DNA of 64,000 nucleotides from contig WHUZ01000135.1 in the NCBI GenBank assembly GCA_015179045.1, forward strand, positions 50,693 through 114,692, in the 5' to 3' direction. Origin of the DNA: Kalaharituber pfeilii. Taxonomy: Eukaryota; Ascomycota; Pezizomycetes; Pezizales; Pezizaceae. The notes under the pieces were generated by a model. It saw only the letters and a list, made by a program, of their open reading frames with translations. It made no database searches and was not told the DNA's origin. This document shows, piece after piece, positions 45,109 through 55,975 of the stretch (its first letter is position 1; each line of letters opens with the position of its first letter). The position numbers were made by a program, and so were the translations under genes.

Positions 45109-45640
45109 GTGGGGTGCAGGACGATGCTACAATATAAAGCGGAAGTAGTTACAGAGTCAGGTCAGAGACAGAAAGCAAGGGAGGAGAGAGTGGAGGAGAG
45201 AAACAGGCTAGGCATAACATATAGACCACTGGAGAAGGTGGAGAGAGAGATAGGATAATTAGCTGGCCTGCTGGAGGGGAAGAGGCTGAGAGCATAGAGG
45301 TGGAAAATAGGGGAGGGGGATAGTCTAGAGTGCAGATAGTGTAGGGAAAGGAAGGAGACAACCAATTATTTAATGAAAGAGTATTGGATGTAGAAGAGGA
45401 GGTGGCCGAGGGGGGAGAAGTATATAAGATGTCCGCCGAAGACAGGAGAGGGGGAGAAAGATCGGATAGAAGTGTTATTGGAAATCTTAAGAGAGTAGGT
45501 CTAGAAAGGGGGGGGGGGAAGAGAGAGAGAGCGAGGATGACTAACTTATAATTACTGTCTAGCTTAGCTATAAAATCACTATAGCTCTTAGGATGGCAAG
45601 TAATGAATGATATAAAAAAACAAAAGAAAAAATATACATG
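45109..45640 (+). mobile_element. Long L3 retroposon in E5
   Basis: Purine-rich, non-coding, with a G10 run at about 45510 and an A-rich tail ATATAAAAAAACAAAAGAAA preceded by CTCTTAGGATGGCAAGTAAT. Flanks ATATATGAATTTAGG and ATACATGAATTGCAC resemble a duplicated site. E3 lacks the insertion at the same point (about 33985-34000). The minus-strand frame at 45149-45682 (177 residues, Pro/Ser/Leu-rich) lacks a recognisable domain and is judged low-complexity. Confidence 0.65.
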
Positions 45641-48560
45641 AATTGCACACATTATTCTTACAGCTTCTATACACCAAGCCATGACCGATGGAAAGCTACG
45701 ACTGCTACCCCACAGGGGAAATTCACACTGTCGGGTATTGGAGAATAAGAATTAGATCAAAAGACTCAGCTTACTAAGTACTTTCGATCTATGTAGATTT
45801 CAGTGGGGAGGATATTATAGTTGTGGAGTTGCTTCCAAACACTCGTCCTGAGATAGTTATTGTCAGTAGTGCTCAACATGCTCAACATACTTAATGTGCC
45901 CAATATGTCCTATATCTCATATATGTATACTCAACATACTTACTATACTCAAATTGCCTATATCTCATAAGTATATGCAATATGCCTAATAATATATTGT
46001 ACACCTTATGTATTATATATCTCATATGCATATACTCAACCTGTGCCCAATATGTCCTCCATCTTATATGAGTACTCAACATGCTCAACATGCTTCACAT
46101 ACTTACTATACTCATATGCATGCAATATGTTCAACATTTTGTGTGTATACTCAATGTGCTCAACATGCTCAATATGCCCAATATGCCCTACATCTTATAT
46201 GCGCACTCAACGTACTCAATATGCTTAACATGCTCAATATGCTCAATGTGTTCTACAATTCCATATCTCATGCATGCACCCAAGATAGTCCATTAACTCA
46301 ATTAGGCAGTATCGTAACATGCTTAAACTGCCCTAGTTAATACATTACAAAATTGGAATCAAGTTTATAGTGTTAAAAAGAGGCAGAGTCTACTATGCAC
46401 TGGCTCACTTCTAGGTTGCTTGGACTCTCTGTTGGGTTACTGAATTGAATACTATAGAGGTCACTTAGGCCTCTGTTAGGTCTCGTAGAGGTTGCTAAAT
46501 TCAGTACTAATAGGGTCACTCAGGCCATTTCAGCTTAAGCTTTCAGGCAGGTCCTTTAGGTCTCCCATAAGTTACTGAATTAAGTGCTAGTGAGGTCGCT
46601 TGAACCTTCGTTGGGTCTCAGATAGATTGCTAAATGTGGTGCTAATGAGGATACCCAGGCTATTTCAGCTGCCCGCTGTAATCCTATAGGGCAGCTAGGA
46701 TAGCTTGCAATAGAAACCAGACTACTACAATAGTATGATACAACCACACTAGGCATAGTATGAGTTGCTGATCAATCTAGTTCTAGCTAGTATATTAACA
46801 CTATGAGAATTGCCCCTACTTGCATGTTGAATTTAGGAGTCAATTCAGAACTTAATTCTAGAGTCAATTCAGGAGTCAATTTAAGAGTCAATTCAGGAGT
46901 CTATTCAGGAGTCAATTTTTATAGAAAGTGCTTCGTTATCCTTTTTCATGCTTCATTGTCCTTTTTTATACTTCTTCGTGCTTCTTTATACTTTGTCATC
47001 CTTCTTTGTACTTGTTTATTCTACTTCATCTTCTTCATCCTTCACACAACCTACTCACATATCGCACAACTTACTTACAAATATTAATAGGTCTCACTCG
47101 ATCGCATGAAATGCTGTACAATGAGCTCTATTGACTAGTATGCTAGGCCTCTTTCAATACTGCAAGATATGTGAATATGAGCTTAACTTCACAGGTACTA
47201 TAGGGCCCGGTGTGAGATATGGCAATGTGAGCTAGATTTACAGGTATGGCGGGGCCCTTTCAGAGTCGCGAGATTTGTGAGCAGGAGCTTAAACTGATAG
47301 TGATATGTACTGCAGAGCCCTTTCGACAGCACGAGAATGGCAGGAAGAGTTCAATTTCAGAGGTATGGTAGGCCTTTGTCTACAGCATGATATATGGTAG
47401 TATGAGATTAACACAATACTATAGGGCCCTTCTGCTAGCACAAGATATTGCAAAATCAGCTCAATTTACAGATATAGTAGGTCCCTGTCAACGACAAGAT
47501 ATGTGAACATAAGCTGAATCTCACATGTACCATAGGGCCAAATCGACAATATGAGGATGGCAGAATAAGGTCAATATTACAGGTATAGTGGGTCCCTTTC
47601 AATATTATAGGATATATAGATATGGCAATGAGAGCTCAGTACATAGGTATGGTAGGTCCCTTTCAACATCGGGAGATATATGAACATGAACTGAATCTGA
47701 CATGTATTGTAGGGCTCTTTGGATAGTACGAGAATAGCATGATAAGTATAATTTCATATATCTGGTGAGTTCCTTTTAATGTCATGGGATATGTGAATGT
47801 GAGCTAAATCTGACATATACTATAGGGCCCAATCGACAATACTACAATGGCAGAATGAGGTCAATTTTACAGGTATGTTGGGTCTCTTTTAATATTACAA
47901 GATACATGGATATAAGCTCAATTTGTCAGCTACTAGTACTGGGAGGCCCTAACAATGGCATGAGAATAGGCAAATGAGTTCAGTTTAGCTAGTATGGCAG
48001 CCCTTCCTCTACGGTGCTTAATATGGCAACAGGAATACGGTGGAGTGGTATGGCATAGATTGTTGATAAAAAGGTACGATGATACAATGGACTGGTGGGG
48101 TATAGAGGGGCTGTGAAAGGATGCCTGTATATATCACAATAGCTAGGAATGTATAAACAATTTAGTATATACTAAATTGAGAATATATGAGGATATGTAA
48201 ACAGAGTTAACAATGTGGTGCTACTATCACAGTACAACCCTAATGAGACCCTAAAAGAAATTGCATCCCCAACGAGTCCAATTATATTAATAGCATGCTC
48301 AATGATATTCACTAGGTTACATGCATCCCCAATGAGCCCAATCATGTTAACAGCCTACTCAACGATATCTACTAGGTTATGTACGTCCCCAAAGAGCCCA
48401 ATCATATCAATAGCATGCTCAACGACATCTACTAGGTTGCGTGCGTTACTAATGAGACTCACTAGTTGACCTGCATTATCAACAAGACGTACTAGGTGGC
48501 TAATATTATGAAGAGGCCTATTAGGTCACTTGCATTACCAATAAGGCCTATTGGGTCAAC
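45641..48560 (+). repeat. E5 satellites 1 to 6 and core
   Basis: Satellite 1 at 45870-46275, 56-bp repeats 46410-46690, about seven 12-bp units 46830-46915, CTTCGTCC array 46925-47045, satellite 5 47110-48000, core 48020-48225 with a perfect 20-bp palindrome AATTTAGTATATACTAAATT (48159-48178), satellite 6 48225-48560. Confidence 0.8.
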
Positions 48561-48742
48561 TGCGTCCCTGAGAAGTCATTCAGTAGAGTACGCCCTATAC
48601 ATTGAGGATGCAGTAGTATGATTTCATAGGTTTGTGATATGCTGAGCTAGAGTAGTATATTGTAGAATCGAGTTTGTACCCCAGCGCTCCAGCATTGTAG
48701 CGCTTGTAGCACTGAGGGTGCAAACTTCCTTTCTTCCTAATG

Positions 48743-49193
48743 AGTATACTCAATGATATCCACCAAGTTACATGCATCTCCAATGAGCCCAATCATGTTA
48801 ATAGCATACTTAACAACATCTACTAGGTTACATGCATCCCCAAAGAGCCCAATCATGTCAACAGTATACTCAACGACATCTACTAGATTATGTAGGTTAT
48901 CAACAAGACTCACTAGGTGACCTGCATTATTAATAAGATGCACCAGGTGGTCAACGTTATGAAGAGGCCTATTAGGTCGCCTGCATTACCAATGAGGCCT
49001 ATTGGGTTAACTGTGTCCCTAAGAAGTCATTCAGTAGAGTGCATCCTGCGCATTGGGGATGCAGTAGCATGATCTTATGGGTTTGTAATGTACTGAGCCG
49101 AAATAGTATGTTGTAGAGTTAAGTTTGTACCCTAGTGCTCTAGCATTGTAGTGCTCATGGTACTGAGAGTACAAACTTCCTTTCTTCCTAATG
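48743..49193 (+). repeat. E4 satellite 6 remainder and Z-terminus block
   Basis: Host continues after E5: ATACTCAATGATATCCACC units to about 49030, then the Z block ending CTTTCTTCCTAATG at 49193, followed by TA. Confidence 0.75.
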
Positions 49194-51984
49194 TAAAAGC
49201 TTAATTAATAACTATATAGAACATTTATATACTTCCTTTACAAGGACTCAGTATGTCAGCAGACTAATATAATATATAAGTGATACAATCTTATGAGCTT
49301 CTCTTACAAGAACTAAGTGTATCAGCTAACTGATATAATATATAGTGATAGGATCTTATAAACTTCTAACTAAGGATGCTGTCCTCAGACTGAGAATATA
49401 TATACCAATAGCAGGATGTTGATAGATATAAGAGAAACTGAAAGATATATTAACTAATATATAGCTTCTTTAAATCATGATTCTCCATCTTTTCTCTTAT
49501 ACTCTATTTATTCTACTCAGTCTCTGTCTGCTTCTCATTATTTTTCTCTTTTTCTCTTATCTACTACCAAACTTTATTTAATATCTAAAATATTTAGTAG
49601 TACATCTATTAGAAAAAGAGCCAAGACTATAATGATAGTATGCCAGTAGAGAAGTCTAAGAAGCAACAATCTTCTTTAACAATAGTATAGAAATTAAAGG
49701 TTTGTATTATAGTCAAAAAAGCTATAGACAAAAGAATAATCATACAAGTAAGTTTAAAATCTTTTATTTCTTAGTGAATCTTTAAACTCACTTATTTGAT
49801 AGATAATTTTGGATGAATATAATCCAAGCAATAATAGTAGAGATTAAAATATAGAGAATCTAAGTTAGGATCTTGATAATAAAAAAAAGCTAAAATCTGA
49901 TATAGAGGAATCTCAACAAGATTCTGAATTAGAGATTAACTCTTGTAGTTCAGTTCAATGACAAACTTATAGAGAGGTTTAATCTTAAGTATTTTGTAGT
50001 ATTCCTACTACATATTAAAGGTTAATAATCTAGGCAGAAAAGATTATTAGGAATTTAATACTTTTTGATTATTCACTATTAAGTACTAGTGAAGTAGTAG
50101 ACATGCTTGAAGAATTATAGAGTATGGCTTAGGATAGGCTAGGTAAATATAAAGTTAAAATTAAACTCATTGATTCATATATAAGTTATTTTAATACGTC
50201 TAGTATAATTGCTGATATCTTATAGCTCAAGAGCATCTATTTGAGAGTAAGATCATAGTTGATATATGAATATTAATATATAGGAATAAATCTATATGGA
50301 CTTAACCATCTCTTAACATAGACAAAAGCTACCAAAGTAAAGAAGTTGCTACTCCATAACTGTTTCATATATGAGAGAAAATATTACATGGTAGATACTT
50401 CAACATAATAAGTAGTTGAACTAATACTTACTCTCATAGGGGATAGAAAATTGATTTATAACCAAAGAGATTATTGAGTTAATCTAAAACAAGTACTTTA
50501 TAGGTATAAAAATATAGGACAATATCGACCTCAGATTCCTAGATAGAATAAACAAACTATTCACCTACCTAGTAGCTAGTATGATATAGTATTATCTAAA
50601 GGTGTAAAGTCTTAGAACTTTCAACTAAAATAGTATTGAGTTCAAATCTGAAACTGTCTTTTATGAGTATAAATTTAATATTATAAAGAGAGTTACTAAT
50701 ATATAGCAAGCTATTTATGACTGCTTTATCAAGGCTTAAGAAAGACTATTTAGACCAAGTTCAAGATCTCATTATGGCAAATATGAAGGTAAAGGTGAAG
50801 GATTGGCTTCTTCGAAAAATAAAGCTCATAGACTAGAAGATAGTAGTATATAGTATAGTAGGCAATATGAATTAGTATAAGATAGAGTTAAGAGAGCAGC
50901 TGTTTAATTACTACCTCTATAGGGACTAGCCTATCACTATATAATAGGCAACTCTAGCCTAAAGTTATATATTTACTAAGTAGAATGTATAGTATTAGGA
51001 CTAGTGCACTATACCAAACATATTACATCAGGCCTTGCTTTTCCAGCTTTTCCTATCTTTTTGATTTCTTTATCTTTATTATCTCCTTTTCTCTATATAT
51101 TCTCTAATGTATTCTTTTTCTCTCTTATTCTCTTGTTTCTAATTATTTAATATCTTGTTTTCTATAAAACTCTATGCTGTATCTGCTTTGTATTGCTTTC
51201 TACTTATTTTTTCTTCCTTTGTTACTATTTCTTACTTTCATAATTGTTCATTATCTCCTGGTCTTTATATATTATATCAAAAGTATACTATATTATGAAC
51301 AAGAGATAGAAATATCTATCTAAGCAACTATAAGTATAATATCATTTATTATATTTATGAAAATTTACATTAATAACTGCTGCATTAGACTGAAAATAAG
51401 ATAGGAACCTATACTTACTAGGTATATTAGATACCTGGAAATTTCGTCTTTTAGGAGTCCTATATTACTTATATTGATAGAAGATTTTATAATGCTATAA
51501 AAATAGTATATATTAACAAGGAAATTTGATATTTCCAAGATTAGATATCTGACATACTATGTCTATAAGAAATTTCAACTTCAGTAATATAATACAGTTT
51601 ATGTCAGAATATTAAGAATATAGGCAAATTCAATATATAGTTGAAAAAATAATCTAATTAAAGCTATTATTAAGAATGGAGGCAAAACTGAGTTATAGTT
51701 CAGAAGAAAGACACTTTGCAGTGAAGCTGGAGTTGACAATATAGGGTTGTCCAAGTTGTAGTTATTAATATACATCTAAATTCATAATACATAATATAAA
51801 AGTACCAATTACTGGATACTATAGTAAATACTCTCCTATTATAGAGGTGAGATAATTCAAAGTAGTATTTAGACCCTATATATAAAAAAGGTATATCACT
51901 ATGTAAAGTAGTTAACATCCTACTATATTAGTGTATCTAATATATATAATGTCTTAAGATATAAAAAATTTTCTTACTAATGAT
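49194..51984 (+). pseudogene. Unidentified RIPed coding relic
   Basis: AT-rich. 49240-49370 has two about 75-bp direct repeats with ACTAATATAATATATA. A plus-strand frame at about 50065-50660 reads SEVVDMLEEL*SMA*DRLGK, KATKVKKLLLHNCFIYERKY and RQ*..NKQTIHLPSSQYDIV, with most stops at positions where CAG or TGG could have been. A second piece at about 50755-50860 reads PSSRSHYGKYEGKGEGLASS. I do not recognise the family. It may be gag or another transposon protein. 51000-51984 shows nothing beyond pyrimidine tracts and AT-rich sequence. Confidence 0.4.
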
Positions 51985-53080
51985 ACTCCCTCTTAAACGA
52001 ATAAAGTAGAAAGATATATGAACTAATATTTCTAGGGTTAATGGTGACAAATAGTTGAGGAATAATAACAGGTCTAATATAGTACCTAATTAGAATTAAC
52101 TAAAAGTGATAGTAATAATACTATAACAGTAATATAGCTTGATACTAGGGTATATATCAAACTCCTTTTTTAGAACTTCTACTAAGTAGCCAATTATATT
52201 ACTAGTTATGCAGCCTGCTTGAAGGCTAAAGCCAACTAATATTTGAAGCAAACTAGACTTATACCAATAGCTACTAGTAGAAAGTCTTGAAAGAAGATAG
52301 CTATAGATCTTATTGGAGAACTACTAAAAGCTTTAATACTATTTCAGTTATTATAAACTGGTTCACTAAAATGTAGTACTATACTATATACTAGTAAAAA
52401 TACTTAAACAACTCAAGATGTTGCTAATATAATTAATGATATCCTCAGACAATTTAGTTTACCTTACCATATCATCTCTGAACATAGACTACAATTCACC
52501 TTAGCTCTTTGAAAACATATTATAGAACTCTAACTCTGTACTACTTACTATCCCCAAATTAATAGAGTCTCTGATATATAATATCTGATATTGCAGAGAG
52601 TATGTAATACAAACTTCTAAATAGTATCTCTATATCTTTTATGACCAACGTATAGTAGAGATAATGAGACTTAGGAAATAGTTAAGAATCTTTATAGATT
52701 ATTACAATCTATTAGAGAGTTCCATAATCAATATCCAAAGAAGCCTTCAAAACTCTATGATCTAATAAAGCATTAAGAGCTTATAAGATAGAGCATCTTA
52801 TATAAATGGGAATTCTGTATAGTTATACTACTTAGATAGTTTACTAACATAAGTACCTTTTCTTTATAAAAACTTTTTCCTATTGGGTTTTGTCTTTAGA
52901 AAGGTTTTTAATAGCTTACTGATAATGAGTAAAAGACACACTAGTCTCACTATCAGCTATAGGCAACTATGGTTTAGTTCATATATTACTTTACATATAA
53001 GGTATACTAATAGCCAAAGTATAAGATCTATAATCTTAATTTCTATTAGTAATTATTACTTAAGACTAGTACCCTAAATG
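51985..53080 (+). pseudogene. Element B4 integrase and 3' UTR, 5'-truncated
   Basis: Matches B3 28553-29026 and B1 about 25960-27300. GCAGCCTGCTTGAAGGCTAA is shared verbatim by B3 (28769) and B4 (52211). The integrase region SNYAACLKAKAN and AIDLIGELLK continues past the point where B3 is cut. The end carries the GGGTTTTGTCTTTAG 3' UTR words. The overlap with B3 means it is a second copy or a duplicated segment. Confidence 0.75.
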
Positions 53081-53089
53081 AAGGAGTAA

Positions 53090-53764
53090 TATTACAGGTA
53101 AGGTAGAAACTTGTCTACTACTATAGTAAAGAGTAAGAGTTCTACTACTAATTAGCTATCATAGCTAAAGGTAAAGACTTAACTACTAAAGAGAAAATAC
53201 TGACTCTATAATTAAATATTAAGACTAATACTGATTAACTAAACTAATTACCTATTAAACTTAGCTATTAATTCTCATATTATTTAGATAGGGTAGTACT
53301 ATAGAAGGATGTATCATTCAGAATACAGCTTGATACATACACTTAAGTTATAGAAGCTTTATTTATATATGTACATACATTAGTATATTTATTATTTTTG
53401 TCCTATACTATTTTTATATGTTTTTATTACATATACCTATTACTATAGTATTGGTATTGATAAGAAATCACTATGGTACTAGCTAATTATTTATTTATTG
53501 ACTACTTATATATAGCTGTATTGAAGTCTATATAAGCACTGGCTAGCAATAGCATAGTTAGAAGAATTAAGATACTAGCAATATCTTAAGTTTTCTATAA
53601 CTCTAAACCTATTGTTTTATTATTATACCTATAAATTACTCTACTTTATTACATACTTTTTACTGAGTAGTTGCCCTTTCGGCCTGCTGTATTCACCCTA
53701 CTATAGTCATAATATCCGATCCCTTCTAGTACATACTGGAACCGAGCCCCTCACACTCATAATA
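53090..53764 (+). repeat. 3' LTR of B4 (675 bp)
   Basis: TATTACAGGTAAGGTAGAAA to CACTCATAATA, preceded by the polypurine relic GAAGGAGTAA. Aligns to the 5' LTR of B3 (4195-4904), missing about 35 bp near the 3' end. Heavily RIPed. An open frame at 53612-53833 is within the LTR and not a gene. Confidence 0.85.
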
Positions 53765-54213
53765 GCTATATTTCAAATGATACACCTTTCTATAGTACTA
53801 TCCTATTTAAATAATATAAAAATTAATAGCTAAGCCTAATAAGTAATCAATTTAGTCAATTAGCATTACTTTTATATTTAATTATAGAGTTAGTATTATC
53901 CTCTTAGTAGGTACATCTTCACCTTTAGCTATAGCAGCTAATTAGTAGTAGAACTCTTACTCCTTACTACAATAGTAAATAAGTTTTTACTTTAGCTATA
54001 ACAACTCTATACTAAGTAGTTACTTATCTAGTCTTTTATATATATGCCTTCATAGCTATTTTAGTACTATCATATATATACTTCCATAGCAACTCTGGTA
54101 CTATTATATATAAACCTTCATCATAACTTTGACCTATTATATTTATTTTACTATAGTTATAATTTCTAATATCTTCTAGTACCTACTAAAGCTAAGTTCT
54201 TTATACCTATAAT
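53765..54213. repeat. Rearranged B-LTR scraps, inverted then direct
   Basis: 53765-54005 is the reverse complement of the first about 275 bp of a B LTR, ending TTTAGCTATAACA. 54006-54213 is the last part of a B LTR in direct orientation with three about 45-bp TATATAYNCTTCATAGC units, ending ACCTATAATA. This suggests an inversion or nested recombination between LTRs. Confidence 0.7.
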
Positions 54214-55270
54214 AACTACTTCTTAGGTTAGAGAGTTTAGGTATGAAAATAGATTTCTACTGATTTCTTATACTTAATTTTTCTAAAAAAAAAAAAACAA
54301 TATAATTGTCTACTTTAATTTTTTTAAAACTTTAACTTATACTTTTATAAAGTTTTTAGTATATAAATTCTATAACTATTACAAAAAGTCTACTACTTAA
54401 TACTATAGATCTTTTACTTTTCTTTTAACTAAACTCTTTATCTAGAAATAAATACTATTAAAAACTTATGATCTATATTATTCTAAGCTTTATAGTCATA
54501 CTAGTACTTATATGAAATACTTATATAAGAAACATTTTAAATATAAATATAAGCTCATCTCTAAGTCAATAAAAGTCTTTATATATAAGTGATAGTATTC
54601 TAATACTTTGAGTTTATCAAAAAATATTAAACTCTAGAAAAGAGATAGAAAGGATAAAAATAGACTAAAATATATAATTTAATAAATTTATTCAGTCTAT
54701 CTTGACTTTAAACTCTATAATCCTAAAACCTTTATAGATAATAGCTTAGAATCTAAGAAAATTTACTTTAATAATCTTTTTTCTACTAATAAAGAAAATA
54801 ACTTAGAGAATGTATTCTCTGATATTATAAGTTAAACTTCTACTTCCTCTTTTATTAAAGATTTATAAAAGAATATATTTTTTTTCTTCTAAATACAAAG
54901 CTGAAATTCTATTATACTAATATATATTTTATTACTTCTAAAATACCTCCTTTACTATTTTTTAATCTTTTATAAATATTCTAAACTATAAGCTTACTTA
55001 TTTCTTTCAAATATTTAGAGTTTCTAAATTTCATATTAATAAATTCTTTAAAGATAGAATAATAGTAGTAGTAGCAGAAAATAATCTAATATATAGAGTC
55101 TTTTTTCACTAGAGTTATACTTTATATAAACTTCTAGATTTAATAACTTATGAACTATAGTAGACTGAAGCAATTATAAATACTAATCAGAACTAGAAAT
55201 CTAATTCTACTATTATAATATATTGTAATATATAAAGTATATTTTATATTAGAAGATCTATATAGAGTAT
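54214..55270 (+). pseudogene. Very AT-rich relic, possible BED-finger transposase start
   Basis: About 80% A+T. A plus-strand frame near 54460-54560 reads LYYSKLYSHTSTYMKYLYKK then HFKYK. It resembles the Cys..Cys..Ser-Thr-Ser..Leu..His..His pattern of BED zinc fingers of hAT transposases, with Cys changed to Tyr by G-to-A. No catalytic region is readable. This is a weak guess. Unrecognised relic DNA is the safe reading. Confidence 0.25.
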
Positions 55271-55274
55271 TATG

Positions 55275-55975
55275 GAGGTGGTAAATACAGAAAGTTACTA
55301 TCCACTAGGTCAAAAAGACACTTAACTAGTAATACTCACTAGTTCTCTATATAGTTTATATAGTACTTATTATATGACTGCAGTACCTTACTAGTACCAG
55401 CTGTTATATATCGCTTATATTATATATACATTATTTTATATACACTTACATTTTTCACTTTTTATATGCTTCATTAGTTGCTCATACTATGGTCATAGTA
55501 AACCTATAATAGTACCTCTCCTCTTAGAGCAACTTCTTTGAGTTACTATATAAGTCTGCCTCTACTCTAGCTATTATGAATTATCCCTATATACTATGCT
55601 ATATAACTTTTTAATTAGGATATTAGTTAAGGATCCAATACATTACTTTATCCTTGCTACTGTCTTAGACATATTGCATAAGCACTACCTATTATTTGGT
55701 ATACTAGAATTATATAGCATCACCTAATATCAATATTTTGTCATTTTATATAGCCTTTCATACTGCTCTTATCTCTAGCTCTAGCTCATAGCTCTTACTC
55801 TTTAGCTCTTGACTCAGGTAAGGTCTTATTTCTACAGCTTTAATACTTAATACTTAGAGAATTAGTAAGATAAGTTAAGTATTGAACTGGTAACTGGTTT
55901 ATTACTAGTTAAGTATCTTTTTAACCTGACAGATAGTAACTTTCTGTGTTTATTACCTTTGTAATATAGAAAAAT
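55275..55975. mobile_element. About 0.7-kb TIR element, MITE-like
   Basis: The left end has GGTAAATACAGAAAGTTACT then ATCC, and ACACTTAACTAGTAATACTC. The right end is its mirror (GTTTATTACTAGTTAAGTAT, GATAGTAACTTTCTGTGTTT then ATTACC). Inverted repeats extend about 80 bp with transition-type differences. No coding capacity. Exact ends and target duplication are not clear. Confidence 0.65.

Larger units (their letters stand above)
43051..48742 (+). mobile_element. E5: complete E element, 5692 bp
   Basis: Starts TATTAGTAAAAAATGGG (RIPed CATTAG) and ends CTTTCTTCCTAATG. AG flanks both sides (43049-43050 and 48743-48744), and the host satellite 6 unit AACAG|TATACTCAATG rejoins exactly. Order A block, L1 antisense with L2, hairpin repeat, L4, satellite 5 fragment, L3, satellites 1-6, Z block. 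Type II like E3. Confidence 0.8.
29027..49193. mobile_element. E composite: 20-kb inverted pair of E elements with Z ends outward
   Basis: Left end CATCAGGAAGAAAGG and right end CTTTCTTCCTAATG are mirror images, and TA lies outside each (29025-29026 and 49194-49195). Left arm (E2, 29027-40090) reads Z block, satellites 6, core, 5, 4, 3, 2, 1, L1, A block. Right arm (E4, 40091-49193) starts inside an L3 retroposon and reads satellites 1 to 6 and Z block. E3 is nested in the left arm and E5 in the right. The right flank does not continue B3, so simple insertion is not proven. Recombination between two E copies is equally possible. Confidence 0.6.

Noticed and set aside
45149..45682. 177-codon minus-strand frame with hydrophobic start
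   Set aside because: Complement of a purine-rich L3 retroposon with a G10 run; low-complexity Pro/Ser/Leu, absent from other L3 copies as an intact frame.
33388..46340. Tyr/Ile/Cys-rich open frames in satellite 1 (for example 33425-33745, 40719-41010, 46008-46340)
   Set aside because: They follow the CTCAACATG repeat word in whichever frame happens to lack stops and are different in each copy.
53765..53769. GCTAT after the B4 LTR as duplication partner of ACTAT before the B3 LTR (4190-4194)
   Set aside because: GCTAT is part of an inverted LTR scrap, so the one-mismatch match is probably chance. B3 and B4 are kept separate.
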